From contig NC_051087.1 in assembly GCF_901709675.1 (NCBI RefSeq), positions 13,083,384 to 13,147,383 on the forward strand: 64,000 nucleotides of DNA, given 5' to 3'. The translations under genes and the position numbers were made by a program. The notes under the pieces were generated by a model, which saw only the letters and a program-made list of their open reading frames with translations, was not told the DNA's origin and searched no databases. The stretch comes from Syngnathus acus. Taxonomy: Eukaryota > Chordata > Actinopteri > Syngnathiformes > Syngnathidae. Positions 25,804 through 37,700 of the stretch are shown piece after piece (position 1 is the first letter of the stretch; every line of letters begins with the position of its first letter).

Positions 25804-25909
25804 GAAGCTGCGAGCGCACCTGCCTTTGTGAAAGTGCGAGGCCGCCACTTCCTGTTTGGACTTGTACTTTTCGGTATTACAGCAAATCATTGCTCATTGA
25901 CAGTAGACG

Positions 25910-25948
25910 AGTTTTTGTACGGACGGCTCACCGCTTTGCATCACTGTG
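25910..25948 (+). promoter_or_regulatory. J-segment recombination signal, 23-bp spacer
   Basis: Nonamer AGTTTTTGT (25910-25918; consensus GGTTTTTGT), 23-bp spacer (25919-25941) and a perfect heptamer CACTGTG (25942-25948), immediately followed by the J coding sequence. It is complementary in spacer class to the V signal at 24846-24873. Confidence 0.92.
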
Positions 25949-25986
25949 GTGGAGTTTCGCTGAAGAAGGAACCAAACTTATCCTTG
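25949..25986 (+). CDS. Immunoglobulin light-chain J segment
   Basis: In the frame that joins to the constant exon it reads WSFAEEGTKLIL and ends in a GTGAGT splice donor. The usual J motif is FGxGT. Here the core is F-A-E-E-G-T, so the first Gly is Ala and one extra codon is present. The second unit carries the same J at 61761-61798. Confidence 0.88.
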
Positions 25987-26389
25987 GTGAGTACTATTTA
26001 CTTGATCATCTATTATCTTGCATCAAAATAATTGATAATTCTCCAGTTCCTTAGCCAGCTTTTGGAAAACGACTAACATTATTTTTGTCAATTTTTACAA
26101 AACAAACGCCCAGCCCTTTCTTGAGTAATAGCTAAAAACCTAATTTGATATTAGCTGTTAACGGCTATTTCCCAAAGTGTAGCTGTACCTACAATGCAAT
26201 GATGGAATAATGTTTATTATGACATATACGTATTAGGACCGTTTGGTCGTTTTTTGCCCAGTGAAAAGGTAAGTGTTTCATAAAGTGTGTTCTTGTAAAT
26301 CACATGAGCCGAACCACGACCTAAGTGACATTGAAAGTGTGTGCAATTGGAGAAAACTGCTTGTCTCTCTTGTCCTGTCCCCCTGACAG

Positions 26390-26718
26390 CGGGTGAGGTG
26401 CATCGGCCCACCGTGACCCTCTTCCCTCCTTCCAAGGAGCAGCTGCAAACGGAACAGGCCACAGCCGTGTGCCTGGCCAAAGGGGGCCCCCAAACCTGGA
26501 CCCTGGGTTGGAAGGTTGATGGCGCCCCCGCTACCTCGGGGGTATCGCACAGCTCCCTGGAAGAGGCTGATGTAGGTGGGCTTTACAGCTGGACCAGCAC
26601 CTTGAGCCTCTCACCGGACCAGTGGCGCAAGGCCCAGTCAGTGAGCTGCGAGGCCAGCCTAGCCGGGCAAAACCCTGTCACGCAAACCCTGCCGAACCCA
26701 GGACAATGCTCAGAGTAG
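26390..26718 (+). CDS. Immunoglobulin light-chain constant domain exon
   Basis: A single exon after CAG at 26387-26389. Joined to J in phase 1 it gives LILAGEVHRPTVTLFPPS, a standard start of a light-chain C domain. It contains both domain cysteines (AVCLAKGG and SVSCEASL), the strand-C Trp (WKVDG), and STLSLSPDQW. It ends NPGQCSE, with the Cys that links to the heavy chain near the C terminus. Polyadenylation signal AATAAA lies at 26764-26769. I found no base difference between this exon and its copy at 62202-62530. Confidence 0.95.
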
Positions 26719-26769
26719 AGCCTGAATTCGTGTCTGTGTCTTTGCGACGTTGAAGCATTGTGAAATAAA

Positions 26770-27424
26770 AATGTCTGAGTATCATCATCTGTCTCTGTAG
26801 CAGCTGCTTATCAGAAAAGGGAAGCAAACTTGGTAACACGACAAATAAATGTCTCACCAAGCACATTTGTATTGTACAGGTAGTCTCGAGAGAAATAAAA
26901 TGAAACAAAATGATGAATTTATCATGGCACATAGACAGAGTATAGTTTGCACTATAAAAAAATTTGTAACCACATATAGTTGTAATTAAAATTCAAAATG
27001 AATACATTAATATTGTATTATGTATTGCAAATCTATATATGAGCACAGCCTAATTCAAAACTATGTTTTGCTCCTAAGGAATGAGGAATAATGAAAGCAT
27101 TAATGTCATATATAAAAACGTAATGTTGTCTTGGATGGAAAAACAATCATCACAATGACACATTAATGGGAAAAATGCAATGAAGAACCATTTTTTTCCC
27201 CTTCACCTGTCGCGGTGAACCTTATTCTTGTCTCTGATTGGCCAGCAAGCGTCACTCAACTCCTCCCTCTGCGTCACAAGCCTCTTGAAGTTGGAATGCG
27301 TTGAATCGGTCAAACATTGGTATAAACAAATGATGTTATAAAAATGACTAATTTGAGTGAAGGTGCATGAGAATGTAAAAAGGCACATTACAGACTTGCT
27401 ACAAGGAGTTACTGCCCTTAGCTC
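26770..27424. other. Spacer between light-chain C exon and mosaic lectin gene
   Basis: AT-rich, no gene seen. It is repeated with few changes at about 62580-63232. Confidence 0.5.
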
Positions 27425-28108
27425 AGTGCTTCTCAATTATTTTCTGTTACGCCCCCCCTAGCAAGAAGAAAACTATTCGCGCCCCCCACTCCCCACCGTG
27501 ACTATCCATCTCTGCATAACATTTTATCCTTATTAACATTAAAGAAAAAAAGAAAGACATATGGTCAAACTTACAAAGAATAACTTGATCAAATCGTGTT
27601 TTAAGTCTGCAACAGAAAAGATTTTAAGTGCATCAATGCCTGAAATTAAGAATAAATAAATCCTTGTTTAAACTGTAAACATGTTTGACCAACTAATTGC
27701 ACCATTGCAAAATTAAATCAAATCAATAAATAATATTTAATAATTATAATAACTAATAAACTACAAAAACTAAAAAAATAATAACTTATTTATATTCAGT
27801 TCAGCAACATTAACTCAGGAGCACAATATATAAAACACTTGAACCTACAAAACAAGGTGAATTAAACAATTTGTGCTAACAAAGGCAAACCTGTTGTCTT
27901 GTAAGTCGTAAAATGTTGCACTGTCGCAAAAGTGACAGAAGTAACAATGAGAGCGCCACTGCCGCCTACTGTAGTAAATGCGCAATTACACTTTATTCTA
28001 GTACTGCCAAAAAAAAAAAAAAAAAAAAAAAAAAAAAGCCTGTTCCCCAGGGTCACACGCGCCCCCCCAGGTATTGCACCGCGCCCCCCAAGGGGGGCGC
28101 GCCCCACT
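27425..28108. mobile_element. hAT-like element with truncated right end
   Basis: It begins after CCTTAGCT with CAGTGCTTCTCAATTATTTT, a typical fish hAT terminus, and near its right end reads GCGCGCCCCACTATTGG. The expected mirrored terminus is missing and is replaced by the palindrome at 28109-28203. The second unit lacks the whole insert at 63229-63232, giving the empty site. Confidence 0.75.
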
Positions 28109-28203
28109 ATTGGAAACGGGTTAACACGACTTGTTCAGATATTTCGTAGTTAAGCGGCTTAACTACGAAATATCTGAACAAGTCGTGTTAACCCGTTTCC
28201 AAT
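28109..28203. repeat. Near-perfect palindrome, 47-bp arms with one-base centre
   Basis: Arm 28109-28155 (ATTGGAAACGGGTTAACACG...) is the exact reverse complement of 28157-28203, around the single base 28156. In the second unit only the right arm exists (about 63230-63274), so the left arm was created together with the adjacent hAT-like insertion. Confidence 0.95.
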
Positions 28204-28590
28204 GAGCGCCAATGCTTTCCTATTTCTGAGTGGTGAGGAATTGTGTTCAAACACAACTGTAGATTGATGCTAAAAAGAAAAGTTTATTTTCGGTTTGAAC
28301 GTATTCCATTGTGCACTGATTGAGTTTTTATCCTTGGTGATCCCTGACACAGTCATTTCTATTGTGCCGCTGACATATGCATTCACACAAGACATGGCCC
28401 CACTTTGGCTCTGATCCAAGCCCAACTCGGAGGTTTGTTGGCAGTCTTAAGCGACGAAACTTGTCTCCCCACTCCTTTATTTATTTATTTATTTATTTAT
28501 TTATTTTTGTTGCGAGTGAAAGGCGTCTAAGATGTCACGTCCACCCTCGCCATGCAGTTCAAAGGCGTGCAAACGTGTTCGGAGCGTTTG

Positions 28591-28598
28591 TGACGTCA
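28591..28598. promoter_or_regulatory. CRE-like palindrome upstream of mosaic lectin gene
   Basis: TGACGTCA followed by CGTGG, 129 bp before the start codon of exon 1. It is preserved at the same place in the second unit (63650-63657), and another copy stands upstream of the exon-1-like segment at 29779. It is a candidate CREB/ATF site. Confidence 0.5.
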
Positions 28599-28726
28599 CG
28601 TGGTGGTCGACGTCCGAGTGGCATCAGAACACGCAAGCTTATTGTGACTAGTATAGTCCGTCCATCATTTGGAGTCGAATTTGTTGACTGCAAACTATTT
28701 GCGTGGAATATCCTCTCCTGTGAGCG

Positions 28727-31700
28727 ATGGGACTGGCCGCGCGCCTTGTGCGTATTCTTGCGTTGAGCGCCGCGTGGACTTCGTCAAGTGAGTAATTTGC
28801 GATTTCGGAGTTGGATTGGTACGGAAGAGGATTACGGCCGGTGAAGAAAAAAAAAAGGGGGGGACAGGATTCTGATTTTAAAGTGAGAATTCTTAGATCA
28901 GAAAGTGGGTATTCTCACTTTAAAGTCGGAATTTTCACTGTAAAGTCACAATTTAGACTTTATCGTCAGAATTTTCACTTTAAAGTCAAAATTTCGACTT
29001 TAAAGTGAGAATTTAGACTTTCAAGTGAGAATTCAGACTTTAAAGTCACAATTTTCACTTCAAAGTGAAGTCAGAATTCTGAGAAAAAAAATTCAGAATC
29101 CCGTCCCTCTTCACAGGCCCTAATCCTCTTCCGTATATTGGGACTTTGAAGCTGTTGTAAATCATCTTTTTGCCCTACGGCACTGTAGTGTCCATGGATA
29201 TTCTGCGCAGACATGAAAAGAAATGTGCTCAATTGAACAGGTGTATGCCTCACATCAGTCCTGAATGCAAAGTATCTAAACTACGACCTTTAGACCCTTT
29301 GCATTCATGAATGATCAATGAACTATAACAGAATAAAAATTAAGTGACCAATGATTTCTTTAAGGTCTCCTGGATGATTTTGATATTTTCTTGTTTAACG
29401 AGCAAATGACGTTACCGGCAAATCCATTATGACAAACTAAAAGTATAAACTACGTCACCACTTTAGCTTCGATCCAACTAAGCAGGTTTGTGCCCGGTTC
29501 GAAGCCCAAAAGGTGACGTCCCCCGGGCCCCCTTTATCCTGGTGAAGTGCTTGCTTTGCCCTTCCCGAATAAAATCTCGACAAAAATAAAAATGAAGTTT
29601 TCCGTTGCTCAGAGGTTGTAGTCAAACGGGCCAAATGACGTCACGTCCCCTCAGAAAGCCGGCGGCGTGCGCGCGTAAGCGAGCCCGACTGTTTGTAAGC
29701 TGTGCGAGGGCAAGTGGAAGGCACCCACCCGCTCGCCTCTGTCCGCGGGCTGTTTGGCCCCTTGTGGACTCCCAGACGATGAGAACGCACCCGAAAGCGC
29801 TCGTGACGCTCGTTCTTTCATTGGGCGCCGCTTTTGTTGTATTTATTGCTTTATTTTTCTATTTTTAACCATTCAATGTTTTACCAGGTAAGTCCATTGA
29901 GAACACTTTCTCGTTTTCAATGGCGACCTGGAGGCAATGTGTGTGAAGTGTCTTGCCCAAGGACACGACACGTGACTGTGACAGAGCCAGGGTCGAACCG
30001 CCAACCCTCCGGTTCCTAATGATGATGATATATCTTTATTTTGAACATATTTAAAACATAAAACGAAAGAAATAAAACAAATAACACTTTCAAGTGCCAA
30101 ATTTAAGTCCATGAAACAAACAAACGAATAAACCAACAAACAAAACAATATGAAAGAATGCTCGAAAAAAAAAGTAGGAGGAAGCTTAGCTCGACACGCT
30201 CTACTGCCTGAGCCACGGCCTCAATACCACAGTTTTGTTGTGAAGGTAAACCACAAAACCAGGGGTTGGCGACCCGCGGCTCCAGAGCCAAATGCGGCTC
30301 TTTAGCATTCTCTAGCGGCTTGCTGGAGCTTTTGCAAAAATGCGTGAAAATGGAAAGATATGTTGTTGTTTTTTTTTGTTGGTTATTTAAAATGTTTTTA
30401 CAGCATAATCATGACACATTCTTATGCTGTAAAAATGTATGTAGTTGTAATTATATTAAAAATACCGAATTTCAGAATGGCGCCAAATAGCAAAATTGGG
30501 TCATAGCCTGCGACATAGCACAGGCGAGTTGTAAACAACCAGATGTGTGAGTGATGGGCCATGGATTCAAAAGGCAAAAAGAGAAAGATTGCTGATGAGA
30601 ACAGAGGCTTTAAGAAAGAATGGACTGAACATGCATGCTAAATTTGCTGCCGATCACCCAGTTGGAACTGAGAGTATGTATGTCTCTTTGAACATTTTGG
30701 GTTGCTGACCCCTGAGGTAAAGAAATAAAAAAAAGTGACTTCCAGGAAAACCAAGTTTGGTTACCCCCAACTTGACTTGACGTTCTCCCATTTCATTGCT
30801 GTGTTTTCTCCATTACGCTAACAAAGGAGCCACATCAATAATGTGGGGCTTAGGTTCTTAGAGCAAGCAGTACATATACATACGTATTTGATCATGTCTT
30901 TTGTGGGCTAAGTGTACAAATTAGTGTCATTTAGTGGTGAGCTAATAGAAGGCAACGACCAAAAACGAAAAGCGCGTGCCTTTTGATTCACTGCGTCACA
31001 AGCTTCCTGCCACATTGTCGATGCAAGCAAGCAAAATGCCACCACAAATGACTTAATCTCAAGCTTCTTTTCTCTATTTTAACGTTATCCTTTTGACAGC
31101 TGATCCATTTTCTTTTTCGTCCAATAGTCACTGGCAGTGAGGTGTGTTCAGTGTGTTGTTTGCATTTGAATGCCATTTAGGACTTTAAAAATCTGAAAAA
31201 ATAACACGGGAGAATATCATTGTAAGTGCAAATGGAGAAACATGCACTGGAATGAATGCTGGTTGCGAAAACAACCTAAATTCGTTTTAAAGAAATACCG
31301 ATTGGATTGACCCACTACTTGGGTTAATCTGAACCAACTTTCTGTCTTTTGAAACAAAACTCGAAACAAATGCCAAGACGCTGCTGACGTTGTGCTAGTA
31401 CGTCATACAAGTCTCAAATGTGTCCTCAGCTGATCCGGGCTCAGCGTGTGAAGAAGACTGGCTCCCTTTCGGCTCCAGTTGCTACAAGAAGATGGAGACC
31501 CCCAACGGTTGGCTGGGGGCTCGGCACGACTGCGTCTGGGAGGGCGGCGACCTGGTCTCCGTTGCCTCGTCGGCCGAGGAAGCCTTCGTGAAGGGGAAAA
31601 TGGGCGACGTCCCTTTCTGGATGGGACTCTCCAATCTGGTGAGACGGAAGCGCAAGCAGTTGATTCTCTACTGGTACGCGATTGACAAGCGGGATTGGTC

Positions 31701-34700
31701 TCTGCAGAATTGCGACGAGGCTTGGTGTCAGTATGACAAGGAGCAAAAGAAGCTGACTTGGTCCGATGTCCGCGTGACTGTGACCTACTCCAACTGGGCT
31801 AAAGGTCTAAACGGAAAGTAAGAAGGTTACGTTTTTGCATCCTTTCACTGTCAAAATGTCCTTTTCCAAAATGGGAAAGAGCATCGTGATGAGGGGGAAA
31901 AAGAGCTTTTGTCAATTTTTCATCAGAAAGTAAGAGGAAATACTGAGATGCTTTTCACGACTTCTCCCTACAGCTCCGACGTGGAGTCCTGCGCGTACGT
32001 CAACCTTGGCGTGCACCCCGATAATCAGCAAGGAAAGTGGCGACACGGCTCGTGCGGATCCTCGTTGCCATACATGTGCGAGCGCTCGCTGGACGGTAAG
32101 CCCGCACGAATTATATTATGATGTCAAAAGGAACATTTCAAACGTGTGGTCTTTCTGCAGACTGCCTGGAGGGCAGGCAGTGTTCCTTTAAAGTCTTCGG
32201 TTACGATCGAGTGGAGAGTGAGTGGCTGCCACGCTTGTTTTTACTCCTGCACCGTCCCGCCGTGCTTTTCCAATCCAAGTTTGTTTGTGGCTTCAGCTTC
32301 CTCCTGCGACCCTGGCGACTTTCTGTTCGACGACTCTTGCTATCATTTTGGGCGGGAGAAGATGAATTGGCAGCCCGCTGAGGACTTCTGCAAGGGACGC
32401 AAAAGTCACCTGGCCAGCGTCCACTCACAGGACGAAGTCAATTTCTTGGGTGGTGAGCGCCAAGACAAACCGACAATTCCACGATCATCCCGCAATGCTC
32501 ACCAGCATCTTTGCAACTTGCGCTTGTTCTGCTTTTCTCAAGCTCACATAAGCTATAAGCTTGGTTGGGTGGGACTCGCGAGGAAGAATGGCAATTATGA
32601 GTATACTGATGGAACATCTATCGTAAGTGAAATGTTTAAGTGACCTAAAAAGTTGTCATTTGTCCAGAATGATATGATATGAATGAATGAGATGTCGTAC
32701 TGAAATGCAAAAGATAAAAGTGAGATACAAAGTGTCATTTAAGCAGGAAAAAGCTTTCTTGAACAAAAACAAAAAAGTCAAACTTTGACCGGAATGGCCG
32801 CAATGTTACAAGAAGAGCTATGAAGAAATGTTTTTCAGAAAATCAGCTGGAACAAGGACAAAGCTGCAGCTTGATGGCAATTAGAATTGTAATTCACAAG
32901 AGCAAAAAAAAAAAAAAAAAGCCATCATGCGCTCGTTATCTCTGTCATGTGTGCAGGACGACACCCCACGATTGCAACTTCTCGAGTACAACTGCATGGC
33001 TGTGTTCTATGGTCCTTTTATTGATGACTATAGATGCGACACTAACAACTTTCCAGCCATCTGCAAAAAAGGTCTGAAAGTCACGACGGCTCCCTTTGCC
33101 CATTCACTCGCGCGCTCATTATTGATCCCTCTTGCAGCCAAGGTCCGAAAGGCTCTTACTGCTCATCCGTCGTCAAGATTCAGGCTAGGTGGGCGTCACA
33201 TCCGTGGTCGCGCTCTTGTCGCCAGTTGGCCCTCACGTGACGCGAGTCTCGCTTGCAGGCTGGAGCGAAAAGTGCGGCAGGTGGATGGAGAACCCGGCCA
33301 ACGACTTCTGCTACCTGATCAGCCACAACCAGGACGTGACCTGGCAGGAGGCGCGAGACAAATGCGTCGACCACGGAGGCGACCTTCTCAGCCTTGCCGA
33401 CGACACTGAACAGAAGTTCATACAAGGTAAAGTGCCCGGAAGACACGATGGAGCACTTTACCTTGCACAGTTTATGCCGCATGGATTCCAGAAGGAACAA
33501 TGCACCTCTTGATCGTTGTTTAACTTTGATTGGAAGATCTGTGCGACATTCCGCTGACTCTATGGTTGGGCGCCAATGCCGAGATCACTGAAGGCAGCAA
33601 GTGGACTGATGGATCCCCGTTCATTTACAAAAACCTGAAAGCAGGTCGGTCTCAAACCCGCCGAAAGTTTGTCGGCGACAAAACGGACGAGTGCTTAGCG
33701 TCTGTCGTCTCCTTCCAGATAACGCCAGTGACGCCACTGGCGGACGCTGCCTTTCCTTGCTCACTGCCGACGGCGACTGGAAATTTGACCAATGCCGAAA
33801 AAACAGCAGCTACATCTGCAAGAGAAGAGGAAGAGGTAACGTGCCGCTTGGCCGATTCGCACTGACTTCTGAAGTCCTCTCGATGAAATATGTGTGTTGT
33901 GAGCGTGTCAATTGTCAGTCATGGAGCTAACGCAATCGGCAAAACTGGAATCAAGACTGCAGCTAGTCTGAATTTCTTGTTTCCCACAACATTGGTGGCA
34001 AAACGTTGATAATACTGTGATAAATTGTTTTCGCTGGTCAGTTGGCAGCCTTGAGTGCCTTAAAAGGCGCCTTATAAATAAAATGTATTATTATTATTAG
34101 TTAATCTCCGGGAACTCGCTGTTGAAAGTGGCTTCCTCAGGGAAGGAAAAAATATCTCAAGACAATCAGCTGATTGGAAAAAGATTTTATTCCTCCAAGA
34201 TGTGGAAATTTCTCGCGTCCAGAAAAGTTCCTCCCGTGCCTTCCAGAATTCGTGCTTTTTACATTGAGTCTCTACCCTAAACGGTCACAAACCAAACCAC
34301 TCATTGTTAAAACTCTGATCCCAGACTGCCAGTATTATCTCGGGGGAAAGATGGTCACAAACAAGACTGCTTGATGGTTAAAATTGGATCGGAGCCAGCT
34401 GAGCCAATTCTATTCTCTGTACTCGTACGTCAGCGTTTCTTGAGGGCTAAAAGTACCCACGACCTGAGGCCCACACTCAACAGAGATGAGCTTGAATAAA
34501 TGGAATATGCGTCAAATAAAAATATTCTACAATCCCCCAAATGTTTCCTCAGTCGATCAGAAGTCATGTGATACGGTCTACGGGTGGCTCCCTTTCGGCT
34601 TCAGTTGCTACAAGAAGATGGCGACCCCCAACGGTTGGCTGGGGGCTCGGCACGATTGCGTCGGGGAGGGCGGCGACCTGGTCTCGGTCGCCTCATCGGG

Positions 34701-37700
34701 CGAGGAAGCCTTTGTGAAGAAGCAAATGGGCAACGACGACCCCTTCTGGATCGGACTCTCCAATCTGGTGAGACGGAAGCGCAAGCAGTTGATTCTCTAC
34801 CGGTACGCGATTGACAAGCGGGATTGGTCTGTGCAGAAATGCGAAGAGGCTTGGTGTCGGTATGACAAGAAGCAAAAGAAGCTGACTTGGTCCGATGTCC
34901 GCGTGACGGGAAACTACTCCAACTGGGACTCCCGTCAGGTTGGAAGGTAAAAAAGTCACGTCTTGATGTCCTTTCACTGTCAGGCAAGGTTTTGGGGCCC
35001 CTTTCCAAAATGGGAAAGAGCACCGTGATGAGGGGAAAAAAGACCTTTTGTCAAGTTTTCACCAGAAAGCAAGAAAAAATTACTGAAATGCTTATCACGA
35101 CTTCTCCCGACAGCTCCGACGTGGATTCCTGCGCGTACGTCAACCAAGGTGTGTGGACTCAGCCAGGAAAGTGGCGACACGGCTCGTGCAGATCCTCATT
35201 GCCGTTTATGTGCGAGCGCCCGCTGGACGGTGAGCCTGCTCAGGAGTTGTCATGTTGATGTCGAAAGTGACATTTCACTTGCGTGGTCTTTTTGCAGACT
35301 GCCCGGAGGGCCGGCCGTGTTCCTTGAAGGACTTTGGTTACCTTCGAGTGGAGAGTGAGTGGCTGCCACGCTTGTTTTTACTCTTCCACCGTCCCGCCGT
35401 GCTTCTCTAATCCAAGTTTGTTTGTGGCTTCAGCTTCCTCCTGCGACCCTGGCGAATTCCTGTTTGACGAGTCTTGCTATCGTTTCGAGGGGGTGAAGAA
35501 GGTGCAGTGGGCCGCCGAGAGGGTTTGCAAAAGAAACAAAGGTCATCTGGCCAGCGTCCTCTCAGCGGATGAAGGCAATTTCTTGGCAGGTCAGCAAGTG
35601 TCAAGAAACATCCGACAAGTGGATGCTCTTTTTGTGCTGAAGCGCTTGTTCTGCTTTCCTCAAGCTCACATGCGAGACGCAGGAAGATCTCAGCCTTTTG
35701 TGGGATTGAAGAAGAAGAAAAACATTTTTGAGTGGATTGACGGAAAATCTACAGTAAGTTAAAAATTTACTGCAGTCTAAAGAAGTTGGCATTCGCCTCT
35801 ACCCAAAGGCAAAAGATTGGAATGGAATAGAAAAATGCTTTTGAAGTATATAAGCTGGAACATTTGCGGAACAAACTTGCCGTTTCTCCTTTAGAATGAT
35901 ATTGAAATGAACAGATTTCAAGACCGCACAAATTATTTATAAAGCTAAAAAAAATTACTCCCTAATATACAAAAATGGTTCATAGAAAGAGAAAGTGTTT
36001 ACAGTCTAAGAAGGAGAGGGAGTCTTTTACAACCTAAGGTGCGCACCACCCTCAAAAGCATGTGCATATTTGTCAATGGGGTAAAGCTATGGAATAAGTT
36101 ACCTGTAACGATCAAAGAAAGTAAACACAATGCCCAATTCAAAGAACACTTTAAAAATTTGACACTAGAAAATTATAGTAATTGAAATCTTCTGCCTGTC
36201 TGTTTTCAGCTATATAGTCCATATCCTATTTATTTATTTTTCTTTTCAGAATATTATTGTATAAACTGCTTTTCATTTCTAAAATTATCTTCCTCCGATA
36301 AATCAGGTTTCTGTACTTCGAAAAAACTAACTACTGTTGAGAATTATGATGTATAAAAGGGGTAGGGAAAACAAGCAATAGCTTCTTCCTTCTCCTTTTT
36401 TGAACATGTTGATTTATGTGCCTTATTGGCATAACATGAAATCATGTGAAAATGTGAAAAAATGATTTTGTGTTTGGTCGATCTTATGTTCAAAAATAAA
36501 TTTCACTTCACTTCACTACGAAAAACTTGAATGAGATTTAAAAAAAAAAAAAAAAAAAGGAATCAGTCTTGTAGGATAAAGTGCAGAATTTGACGGAATT
36601 CCGGAGAATAAAACAGGATGACATGATGAAACTTGTCCCAGTATGCAGTTTTCACCGAAACGCTCAAAATTGGGATTTCACCAAAAGAAAGTTGAAATGC
36701 TCCAACACCGAATGGAAAAACTCATTCAACCAAGCGCAACACAAAACAGGCTCAAGTGGCGTCCGACGTGTCGTCCGCAGGACTACGTCACGCAGTTGGT
36801 GGGAAAAAAGTCTACAGGACTCGAAGAGTGCTTTGCTCTGTCATCTTCTGGACAATTTGATGAGTGGTCATGCGCTAAAGAGCAGCCATCTATCTGCAAA
36901 AAAGGTCCGCAAGTTACCGCAGCTCACTTTGCCCTTGAACCTGTTATTACTCTCTTTTTTGATCCCCCTTGCGTTCTTGCAGCCAAGGTACAAGGGGCTC
37001 TCCCTGTTCTGCCGTCATCAACATGGGGACCAGGTGAGCATCCCACCCTGCATTCGGTCGGTCGTCGCTTTGCCCTCAAGTGANNNNNNNNNNNNNNNNN
37101 NNNNNNNNNNNNNNNNNNNNNNNNNNNNNNNNNNNNNNNNNNNNNNNNNNNNNNNNNNNNNNNNNNNNNNNNNNNNNNNNNNNGCAGGACAGAAACCCGA
37201 ACCTCCACGCCATGAAGGTAAGTCAAGTCTCCCCGAATCCTGAATGTTGACGTCAAAAGATGCGAGACGGAAAAAAGACATCATGGTGCGCTCGCAGGTT
37301 TTCGGGAGATCCTTGTGTGCAACCACCAGAAGAACGTCGACCTCTTTTGTCAGAGTGAGGGTCAAAGCGTCATCCGCATCCAGTCGGCCTTCTACGGACG
37401 GAGGAGCGGCAGCCTTTGTCCAACTCAGAACGCAACAAAGGGTATGACAGGACATAAGCGACGTCGTCCGTGGTCCGACGATACGACCGTTGCAGCCAAA
37501 TAAGCTTCTCAGCCTTGTGACTTGCAGAGACTTGTGTGGTGCGAGGAGCCCTCCCTCATTACAGGCAGAAATGTGACAACCGTCAATATTGTCTTGCTGA
37601 CCCTTTTGAGGGCGTCCGGGAGACCTGCCCTGCAGTCTCCAAATACCTGCACATGGTCTACAGCTGTGAACGGAAAGGTGGGCTTCACGTCTCTGTTGTC

